Shown here in pieces: positions 53,701 to 64,000 of a stretch of DNA of 64,000 nucleotides. Numbering within the stretch: the stretch's first letter is position 1; each line of letters opens with the position of its first letter. Made by a program: the position numbers and the translations under genes. The notes under the pieces were generated by a model. The model was not told the origin of the DNA, searched no databases, and saw only the letters and a list, made by a program, of their open reading frames with translations. The DNA is from Rhopalosiphum padi (lineage: Eukaryota > Arthropoda > Insecta > Hemiptera > Aphididae): contig NC_083598.1 of assembly GCF_020882245.1 (NCBI RefSeq), positions 69,693,714-69,757,713 on the forward strand. Direction: 5' to 3'.

Positions 53701-56700
53701 AAAACTTATTTTCTCGCATTTGAAAAAATACCAATTTCAATACTTTGTCAAAGACAAGTGGATAAATTAAATTTTTATAGTTGATAATATTGCTTATGTA
53801 TAGATACATTTAATCGTTTAGTTAGCAACAATACTTTTAAAACTGCGTTTAAGTCTCCATCCGCCTAATAATTCGCCGAAAATACGTCATACGTAGTTTT
53901 ACATTTAGTCGGTTGCAAGCGTATAAAGATAATAATATATAGTTATTATACTAATTATATACATTTCCATATAATAATTATCTGAGTAGAACTATGACGT
54001 AAAATGGTATATACATTAATTTTCGTGAACTTCGTACGGGTATTCTGGTACTAAAAATCCTAAATTTAAAAAGAGAAAATGTGATAGAATACAAACGGAA
54101 ATATCCAGAAATAACGAGGAAAAAATTTAACATAGTTACCTAGGAAATTCGTGTAAATAAATTTTATCGGAGACGATTTGTCATCTGCATGCGTATGTAT
54201 GTGTAGTGCGTATGCCTTGTGCTTTTTATATTACTCCTGTTGATGAGCTGTTATAAAAAAAAAATCGCTTTTTTCACATAAGGTCAGGCACTCAGACATA
54301 CGTTTAATTAGGAACAAACCGGATTTATAATATTACAGTGTTAACACTGTTTATAGTGGTTTTGTAGTAGAGTTGAACCTTGATCATAAACTTTATTGCG
54401 TGACGTACGTAGTCCTTGAATGTACAAATTTCTTTACGTTGATTAAACTATACTCCGCGTTTGTACTATAAATAGAAATCCAGAGAATATTAAAATCACG
54501 TTAAACTATGATAATAACATAAACAAAATCATCTTCACTTTTATTTTATGATCAAATAGCAATATCGTACGTTGACCGATATTTTATTGAATCCGCGACT
54601 ATATATTCTAAGACACCGATTAACACAAGAGTTGATGTTAAATCAAAATGTCAATAAATTTGTACATATTTTATTGTAAAAATTTATAACGTTAAATCAG
54701 ACTATTAATTATAATATGTTTAGTTCAATACTTCATTTGTCAACCTCTCTTTGTACAGGTAGAAAAAATTATTTTGTTATTTAAAAAATAAAAATAAATA
54801 CGAAAATTATATTTGTTTACCAGAACATCATTGTTTTGAACAGATAAACTCATTAAACATTCATTTAAAAATAAAGTCACAATATAGAATACGAAATGCG
54901 CCATTTTATTTTTTGCTAAAATTTTAAATGATGTTACATGCGCCATTAATGGCGTTTAAAAATAAAATATGTTTATATACGACATTATAGAATCGTAATT
55001 TTCTGATTCCCGATAAAAATCTAATGTTATTTATTACGTTGCATTATTTTTACGTACAAATAATGAATTCATCATTCATCGTAGCTTAAGTTAATCAGTT
55101 AAAATTGTATTTTTTTAAAACGAGTTTTATATATTTTAATAACAGATTTTTGTTCGTAAGTAGTATGAATTGCCAATAGGAAATTGCGAAAAGATGAGAT
55201 ATTATCTGCGTTATACACATAGTGCTAAACAATTTTTCAACAATAATTATATTAGATATATGTTCTAATTTACAAAATTCTATAGTATAAAAATGCATTG
55301 ATGAAAATGTAAACATTGTATTTAGGAGCGTTAAAAAGTTTTGAAATTGCTTGTGTTATCTTTAAAGTTAAGGCCTCTAGTCTTCTTATAGTAGTTTTAA
55401 AAGTACCCATAACATTAGAATTGTTAAATTATATATATTTGAATTTGAATAATATATATTATGTGATATTTTAATTTTTTTAAATACGTTGGTACTTCTT
55501 CTACTAGAAAAAAAACCGTCTCAGAATAATACTCATTGAAATTCATCCATGACGTGGGCAATATGCATGTTTACATTTAAATATCTAAATATTTTTATGA
55601 TTTTTTTTGGTACTATATACGTATATAATATTTAATTAGCATAAATTATAAGTATAAATTTATGGAGTTTCAGAAATTCAAAATTACTACGTACAGTTGT
55701 TGAGTAAACACGTATGTTGAATGTGCCTAATGTAATTTTGTAACAACGACGAAAAAAAAATTAATTCAAATAAAATTACTTTAAGGTATTTTAATAATTA
55801 TAATTTTTGAAATATTGAAATTCAAAATTAATTGATTTATATGGTTTTACCTTGAACTTGTATTTATATTAATCCTAATAAATTAATAAAGTTATGGACT
55901 TTCCACGCGTTAAAAAAAAATGCACGTAACAAATATTATTGTGTGGACATTTGCACGCCGGTACTACTTCGTTAACAATGTAAAATTACACCACATTGTG
56001 TCGTTAAGAGCAAGGTGTTTAACTGTATTTTGTATCGTATACCAGTCTACCGACTAAAATTTAACACATTAAAAGTTTCTTTTCGAATATATTATAATGA
56101 AATTTAATGACATTTAACTCCAAAAACTTTGAAATAAAATAAAATAAATAATATGCCATTTTTTGTAATATCTTAATAGGTTGGTAAATCTAAAAATTAT
56201 GATTAGCAATAATTAATATTATAATACCGCGCGTAGTCTAACGTAGAAAAAATGTTTTAAATAATTTTTGAACAATACTAACAACTCAAAAAAGGTTATT
56301 AATAGGGACAAACATGATGGAAAACCGTATGCATCTTGAGTTCAACTATGTTTTGAAGGAAGCACTCAGATGAATATACTATAATATTATAATATCGTTT
56401 ATGGACGCGAGAATAACGATACTGTTAAACTCAAAATACACTAAATTAACAGGTTTGAGTATTAGTTAAATAAAAGTATTAGTAAATATCGTAAAAATCT
56501 GCAAAATAATGTAATCTGCAAGATAAAGATGTGATGTAATCCATAAAATTATCATAGTACTCGGTTATATTGAAGTATGAAAAATATGTAATCTGTTATC
56601 TGACTCTAAAATTGATAGAAATTAAAATACAAATAAACACGTAGTATTGCAATAATGGTACTTGGGAATCTTATGTAAATATATAGTATTCAACCAAGTG

Positions 56701-56740
56701 ATTGGAAAAAAGTTTTTAAATCAACTTAATTGTAGTACGT
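50740..56740. other. Intergenic region between the two Tan-like genes
   Basis: About 6 kb of AT-rich sequence. Both strands were read for exons resembling the Tan-like gene, UGT or other families, and none was supported. Open frames are short and low in complexity. Confidence 0.5.
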
Positions 56741-56749
56741 ATCATTTAG

Positions 56750-57447
56750 ATCTTCTCGTCGCCTCCGTCTAACAACGTTATATAGTTTGATTCCGGTGTC
56801 TAGATAATACATTTTAGACATAACTCATACCTAACCTATTCCAATGTGAGGTTCTAAATTTTTTTCGTTCCGGTTGTAAACAACTTACACATTATACACT
56901 CTCCGTCACCTTCGGTGGAAATCGGCGAACGCCGGTATACGTTTAATCTCCCCCACCAAGTCACGCAACAGTGCAGATTTTTAACAACAACAACAATAAT
57001 AATAATTATTAAACCTGTGGCTTGCGAAGTACCCTTAAAAGACGTGTTCCATCGTCTCAACCGACTCTGTCGATCATTCGCCGACACGAGCTGTCTATCT
57101 CCTCCCGTGGCACATATAATTATATTTTATTACATTTACTACATCATACAATAAACAGTATCGTTATCATTTTTCTAATATTGTTACATTTTGTAGACGA
57201 TATCATAATATTATACACTTGTGTTCTGGCGGTTCTGACAAACGTAGGTACAACTGCTTCTGTACTCAAGTGACATACATAAGACAAATAAACAATAAAA
57301 TATAATAATATTGTATATTATAGTGAATTTGTACGGCACCACCAACACCGACGAAGACGACGGCGACAAACGAGCGGAAATAAATTTATAATAACAATAA
57401 CAATATTATAATATTTTAAACCTGGAGAAGTAATCAATATCGCAGAA
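56750..57447 (+). promoter_or_regulatory. CpG-richer upstream region and 5' UTR of the second Tan-like gene
   Basis: G+C and CpG rise sharply here (cgtcgcctccgtc near 56758, gtggaaatcggcgaacgccgg near 56918, accgacgaagacgacggcgac near 57349) directly before the start codon at 57448. An (AAC/AAT)n stretch lies near 56983-57008. No convincing TATA/Inr pair was found, so this may be a dispersed, CpG-type promoter. Confidence 0.45.
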
Positions 57448-60400
57448 ATGTTTGCCGCTACAAAAACGGTTACCGTCTTGACGTGCCTGACGATGGCTAA
57501 TTGCGGAATCTTCCACGCCCAGCCAGTAGCCGAAGAACCAGGTAAGCAAATACACTCAAAAAAAAATGATTGATAATAATGATAATGTTTATAAAACTCA
57601 ATCTTTAACGCGTAAATAAAGCTACTCATCAAATAATATCGTATGGGTTTATTTCCCGAAAAATGTGTTTGACATAATATGAAACATGTTATAATTATTT
57701 TACAATACTGTTTACGAATGAGAAAAATTAATTGTTATGTAAATGACCTATTATTTGACAAATTTATCTAGAAAATATATATCGTACACGCACCTTGTTT
57801 TCAAAATGGTGATTGCTGATATAACTTGCCCTATTGACATTGGTTTTGCTAACGAAACGTACTTATTGTGTTTTTATATTCAAAATCTACAAAATAGAAT
57901 CGTTTTTATGAAAATGTTAACGCCTCAAGTATATTGTAGCAATTGCTGTTTTTTATAAGTATTTAAATTTCAGATAAAAAAAGTGATATAATTGTGAATC
58001 GATAAATTTTTGGAGCTTTACTTCGTTTATCTTTAAATATCATAACTTATTACTAATTTAAAAGCAGTTACATTTGATTACAATTTTTAGAAATTATGTA
58101 TTCTGCCTTAAATTATGAAATAATAAATACTTTTCAATAAGGCAACTTGATATTCAAAGATATCTCTCCACAAAATATTAAATAGTCTCAAAAATTTCTT
58201 AAAAAACGAATTTGGATTTTTGAAAAAAAAATTGTACATTCCCTGATAAGTGATGAAAACTATACGAAAGAGCATAAACAAAATGTATTTTACCATTAAG
58301 AATTCTTTGAAATTAAAATGTACTAATATGATAATATTATTATTATACGAGTATGTTCATTGTTCTTATAATAATTGTCAAGATATCATTATATTCTTGT
58401 TAAAATCGTATTATATTATAAAAAAAAAAAAAAATATTATATTGTAGTTTCTTATATTATAACTACTATATATCTAAGCACAATAATATATAATACGGTC
58501 ACACGGTGTATAATTAATTCTTCTTTAAATTTTAAAAGATTCTTCACCCTATTCTAATATGATAGCACAGTCGACAGGCTGATGTTTGGTGTAAATCATT
58601 TTATACTGGTTTTCTTTTTTCTTTAGCATGTATACATATGACGTAAAACAACGTACGTTTCATAACATATTATTATTTCATATTAGTTAAATTTTGTGCG
58701 TGCGATAACCACTGAAATACACATTATTATTATTATGCATCTTAGTAGGTATTATATATATTTTATTGTAGTAGTGACGTAGGTTTGATATGTTTGCGAC
58801 TTTTGCGTAAATAAAATAAAAATACTAAGTATATATATTTCGTTTTAAAAATTTTATATAAAATAATTATAAAATATAATGTTAAGAAAATTTACATTGT
58901 TTAATTAAAATTTATATTTAAAACTTCAGTGAATATTTTTCGAAATTCAGTATGTTAATACAAATTGCTTATAAGTTATAGAGTTATCCCATTTGTTCTA
59001 TAATCTTCTTCTATTTTCGTTCACAAGCAATCCTCTTTCAGGACTTTACCTGACCTAATCTACGGATTGTGAATTGAGTTTTTCATGGTTCTAGGTATGG
59101 ATGGAAATATTTGAATCAAATAAAATGTATTGATGTAAAAACGAACGAATCTATATTAACCGTGTTGTTTGACGCGTTATCGATATTTTGAGACATTTTA
59201 GATTTGACAGTCAATTTCTTAAACGTATAGGTTACCTAATTAATGAAAACAATATACCGTTTAGTAATTTTTCGTATTGATACCATTCAATACCGTGTAA
59301 ACATACAGTAGCGTGTAGTTATATGAGTGAAAAGTTCCTGTAATATGTTCCTAAATAGTAAAACCAAAATTAATTAATGTATTAAGTGTGTGAAAGCAAT
59401 ATAATATATGTATAATGTATATATATATAAATATGATATACGTTCACATTTTTGTTGTCGATTTCCACGGTGTTAATAAGAATGTACTTGTTTTGAAAAC
59501 ACACAATAATCGTAACAAGGCTAAACAATTAAATAACTTTTTTTTTTAAATTTAAATAATTACTATATTGTATATTAATACAAACAATATATTTTTTTTT
59601 CAATGATAAACCACTAATAAGTTTCTTACCATATAATCATTTTTATTACGAATTTAACGTATTTAACTCGACTGATTCGTCCGTGCAGTATTACACTGCA
59701 TTTGTTTAAATTAACTATCAACTATTAACTATAAGGACATTACCGATTACCGTGATTAGTATAATGACTATAAAGTATATTTATTCAACGTCTTGTTTTC
59801 TGAAAATTCAACTGCTTCAGAGGTGAAATTATTTTCGTATTTGTTATATGTATTGTATTCTTTAAAACCATAAAAAACATTATAGCGCATTTATTTTCAT
59901 TCACTGTGGTTGACAAACACATTTTGGATACGAGTTACATGCGAATTATACGAGTAGTTGTGATACGTCGGTACTATTGTCATTATTCTATGAGTACTTA
60001 TTATTATAGGTACATACAATGTATTATATATTATTATGTAAATGTGCACAATAATTATTAACCTTTTATTGAATAAGGCACAGGTGTCGGAAGTCGTTTA
60101 GTTATTATATTATTTAACCTATTCGTATAGGTACCTGACTCATATGTCATAATGAGATAAATAAAATAGAGAATATAATATAATTATATAGATTAGGTAT
60201 GGTATATATGATATTTTATACCTATTAACAATAATACATACCGCATGTTCATGTTGTTGCGGTAATCATTTAAAATATCTTAATTTGCTTTAAACGGTTA
60301 TAATATAAATAAATAAACGTTTTAGGAATAAAAGATTTGACTTCAATACAAGACACAAGTAATCAAAAATTATACTTATAAAATGTTTGGTCTGTCGTTT

Positions 60401-60897
60401 GATTAATTTTGATTTGAAAATTATTGTTTTAGTACGGTTTAAATAGAATACGCTAATGATAAAACGAACGGTTTGTATAATTTGTGTTTTTAATATATCA
60501 TTATTTATTTATAAGGTATATGTGTGTATTATTATCAATAAACGAATATTTAAATTATCCGGTTATAACTCATAGGTTTATAACTTGCTTTTTAATAATT
60601 TTAATAACTTATACTTTACGACGTGATTGTTATCACTTATATTCTTTCTTATTACTTATAGGTATATTGATTTCGTAACGTTCACTCTACTTACATAATA
60701 TACACACACACACATATATATATATATATAGGTATATGGGTACGCATATATTATCAATTATGGTTTTGGTTCGTTGTTTTTTATCGATTTAATGGTAATC
60801 CAATGAAACCTTATTATTTTAATACCGCGTTTCGACCGAGTGTCGTTTCGATGATTATCGGTCATTTGACACCGGACTGCGCGCACCGCACACTTCG

Positions 60898-60964
<67 letters not shown>

Positions 60965-61518
60965 AAGCGGCACGCTCGGATCGTACATCATAAAATAAAT
61001 ATATATGAACGGCTGCTAATATTATATTATTGTGTTGTGTAGGTATATACGCAACTCTACGGGAAAAGATTTTGGAGGGAAAAAAATCAACGGAAAGCAT
61101 AAAAACCGACATCGGCGCAATACTACATCGCACATTGCTAAACGCGGCGGACTAGGTTTAAAGTAACAATACTTAGTACATACATATACATATTATAAAA
61201 TAATAATAAATCCGCATAATTGGCTTTCCGATTCGTATAGATACGGTTTCAGTCCTGTAGCACACTCGCGATACGCGTAAAATTTATTTTTATTGACTAT
61301 ACAGACCGTTTAACCGCAATATAAACACAGTGTTATACACCGCCGCCGGTGGCCTAGTGAAATAGGCTTTTCGTCCAGTCTAAAAATATATATTATACTA
61401 AAACGAAAACTCTGTAATGTCAGTTCCAGGATCATGTTGTCCGGCTGTGTCCCGAAGGCAAAATTCCATACCAGTACACTACGTGACAGGCACACACTAC
61501 GAAGTCGGATACAGCGTT
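57448..61518 (+). CDS. Second Tan-like C45 hydrolase, first two exons only (runs past the window)
   Basis: Exon 1 (57448-57541) encodes a signal peptide of about 24 residues ending GIFHA, then QPVAEEPG. Exon 2 (61430-61518) encodes SCCPAVSRRQNSIPVHYV and TGTHYEVGYSV, clearly homologous to exon 2 of the first Tan-like gene. Exon 2 has the same length (89 nt) and the same phases (1 in, 0 out) in both genes, so this is a tandem paralogue. The catalytic Gly-Cys region would be in exon 4, which is not in the window; no exon 3 match was found up to 64000, so intron 2 exceeds 2.4 kb. Intron 1 is 3.9 kb and contains an (AC)n tract and a possible alternative exon. Intactness cannot be judged. Confidence 0.85.
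60901..60959. repeat. (AC)n microsatellite
   Basis: About 29 perfect AC units in intron 1 of the second Tan-like gene, likely polymorphic and able to adopt Z-DNA. A TA/CA-rich run also lies at about 60701-60730. Confidence 0.95.
61043..61155 (+). other. Candidate alternative terminal exon of the second Tan-like gene
   Basis: After a tgttgtgtag acceptor, 37 codons stay open and then stop at TAG (61153-61155). Joined to exon 1 in its phase (one base carried over), it would encode GIYATLREKILEGKKSTES and then a hydrophilic, probably helical stretch, giving a 68-residue product with a signal peptide. The base composition is higher in G+C than the intron around it. It could be a real alternative last exon, a poison exon, or chance. 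The polypyrimidine tract is weak. Confidence 0.3.
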
Positions 61519-64000
61519 GTAAGTATATTAAGACTAGGTATACGTAAATACTATTCACACATAAGTTAGAAAAAAAATATTGCATTTCATAATGATTATT
61601 GTGATGTGACAATATTCAAGACCGTGCGTGTTAAAGTGCATAATACGTGTAGAATTTAGATAGTGATTACGAGGACTACACCTATGTAATGTGTCGTCAG
61701 ACGCCTCTTGACATGACGTTTTCGTCATCAATTCGAATATTTAGTATAATAGATGTAATTTTATTTTTTAATAACCAACATTAAGTTCATATAATATTGA
61801 TAACGTATTCGTATATTAAAGCAAGCGAAAAATCATAAAACGGAAGTCACAATTTTAGACTTAAGTTACACTATTCCGTAAAATTTAAATGCATTTTTAC
61901 GTTACGAAGGTTACGTTATAATTACGATGACAATGTTTTAGTACATTTTTCAGTGCAGTTATATGTAGGTATTATAGACTATATAGTTATCTTGGAAGTA
62001 ATTTTTGATTTGTTTATACGGTATGTTGGTAACGATAATGGAAAAAAAATACTTAAATACACAAAATAATTAAAGTTCTATTGTATTTAATTAGGTATAT
62101 TCATTAAATATATACAAATAATTATTATATAATATTATATATTAGGCTAAATACGCGAGTAAGGAATTTTCAGGAACTTTTATCTGATTCATAATAAAAT
62201 ATTAATTGTTTGATAGTCGGTACCTACTATATCTAGTAATTATATTGAAGTATTGGAATTATCGCAGAATTTAACTTTTGTATTAGCATTTTTTTTTTTA
62301 AATATGTTAGCGGTATATCATTGTTCTAATATTTTTATGATTTATTTTTATTAAAAATTTTATTAGGTCAGTCCTGAGGTAATGTTAGATTAGATACGGT
62401 GAATCTAAGTTCATAATAATAATAATATAATGTATATATTTTGTTGTTAGCGTGTGGGTTTAATTTTTTTTAATTGTATTTAGCCATAATTTTATTATAT
62501 TTTATATAATAATAAATTATTCTCTTTTCTTGTGATTTATAATGAATTCGTTTATTGACTTGGTATCAATGCTCACCGAATTTTCTATATAAAAAAAAAT
62601 GCATTATCTTTTGATACGTACGTATATTCTGGCATGTTCACTTCCTCGTTATTTCCTTGGAAGCTCGTATCTAGTAAAATTTTGTTTTATTGATATTAAA
62701 CGGATCGGAACCTTTTATTATTTAGTAATATCATGATATTTGATTCACTAAACATGACAATAATTTATAAGAGTTGAGTTGCGTCAGTTTGAACATGATA
62801 ATGCAGCGCATTGGATTCGATTCGTCAACAAATAATAAAGATATACGATGTAAATGTGTAGGTAATAAAATATATAATAACTACTGGTTATGACGTTTTT
62901 TTTTTAATTTTAGACTCATAATATAAATAGTATCTACATATTATATAGAATTAGGAAGTTGATGAATAAATGCATGGTCGAAGAGACGAGTGTTTTTCCT
63001 GTCTATTTGTCCTGATATAACTGCGTGTATGTGACAATTTTATTACACACAGATACATACCGCAAGCGTACGGATAATATATTATGTGATGCCTTATATA
63101 TCAAACACGATGTAGGCATCCGACAAGCTATTGACGTTCGATATCTTAATGTTAATAATAAATAGGTTTTATTATAATATTTGGCTATAAATTAAATTGT
63201 AACTGTATAACTACACTCATAGATCTGTTTCGCGGTGTTATTTTTATAGATTATTGTATATACGTTTTACTTTATCAAGATTGCATTTGATAAATTGCCC
63301 GCAATTTTTTACTGCGTATATATTTACTATAATATATGGAATATATTAACTGCGTGTTTCATAATATCATTTTATTCAATAGTGTTTACCTTCTTCTATA
63401 CTAATGTAAATTTAAACATAACGTCAAATCTGATTGCATGGTCAGGTAAAATGTAAGCGATTTTTGCCGGTTGAATTGCATTTTAAGACTTAAATTTGAA
63501 TCATAATAATAAAGAGTTTGCATGCATGTTCGCGTGTAATTAATACTAATAATATATAGAGTGCGCTTGCCCCTGTATCTATACACTATACACTTAGGTT
63601 TTATCTTCTTGACCTTATACATTAGATATTAGTCACTGAAGTTGGCTATTAAAGATTAGCGTCTAGTGATGATTAGGGTAATAATATTAATGGAAATAAT
63701 AGTTTCAAAAAAATAAAAACAGTAATTTATCCTCAACAAAATGTTCTTAGTCGTTATTGTATTGCTATGTATATAGTTTTAACTTTTTAAGCCGTAAGGT
63801 ACGTATTATTCCAATAAACTAACTGAAAGTTACTTCAGTATTCCGTGATTTATTATGACGCGTATGCAATGAAGATACAAAAAAACGAAAATAAAAAACT
63901 ACTTATCCAAAATATTATTATGGTATAAATGGGGTTTTTATTTATTTAGTATCTTTTTTAGTCTTTTGTCAAATATTGTTTATACGAAGATAAATTTCTC
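61519..64000. other. Intron 2 of the second Tan-like gene, right end of window
   Basis: No further exon with homology to the Tan-like family was found on the plus strand, and the open frames are short. Sequence is AT-rich with a few TA runs. Confidence 0.5.

Noticed and set aside
56854..57273. Several overlapping 77-83 codon frames upstream of the second Tan-like gene
   Set aside because: They lie on both strands in the CpG-rich promoter region, include simple-repeat Ile/Val runs, and do not connect by splicing to the downstream exons.
60758..61133. Open frames with long Cys-Val or Thr-His runs
   Set aside because: They are translations of the (AC)n microsatellite on both strands.

Overview
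The window is eukaryotic, very AT-rich DNA. It has many small exons, GT-AG introns and long non-coding stretches strewn with A/T microsatellites and small transposon remnants. The gene set (a SLC30 transporter, cytosolic isoleucyl-tRNA synthetase, an insect-type UDP-glycosyltransferase and a tandem pair of Tan-like C45 hydrolases) and the frequent taggtacct words suggest an insect, most likely an aphid. The species call is inference. All gene models were assembled by hand by tracking splice sites and phase; no alignment or database search was run.

Layout. 1-4.8 kb: non-coding, with a small CpG-rich patch near 1 kb. 4.8-6.95 kb (minus): a seven-exon ZnT1-like SLC30 gene whose metal-site residues look degenerate. 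Its first coding exon is preceded by a clear splice acceptor, so its promoter lies further right. 7-26 kb: gene desert with a CpG-rich island at 19.7-20.6 kb (a candidate distal promoter), a 444-bp long-TIR MITE at 22.66-23.11 kb and other repeat debris. 26.1-34.7 kb (minus): a complete 20-exon cytosolic isoleucyl-tRNA synthetase, 1238 aa, with a pogo/Tigger-like MITE and a jockey-type LINE fragment in introns. A perfect 32-bp palindrome lies just upstream. 36.6-38.5 kb (minus): an intact four-exon UGT, 523 aa. 40.4-42.1 kb (minus): a decayed UGT copy. 43.1-50.6 kb (plus): an eight-exon Tan-like C45 N-terminal-nucleophile hydrolase with a signal peptide, TATA/Inr promoter and uORFs. 57.4-61.5 kb (plus): the first two exons of a paralogue in tandem, running out of the window.

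How they relate. IleRS is housekeeping. The UGT with its pseudogene, and the paired Tan-like genes, show local tandem duplication of two detoxification or amine-conjugate families. Tan in flies hydrolyses beta-alanyl-dopamine and carcinine. The copies here carry signal peptides and so probably act in the secretory pathway or outside the cell, on substrates that cannot be read from the sequence. The most unusual points are the secreted Tan-like pair, a possible alternative exon that would turn the second one into a small secreted peptide, and the zinc-transporter-like protein lacking canonical zinc ligands.
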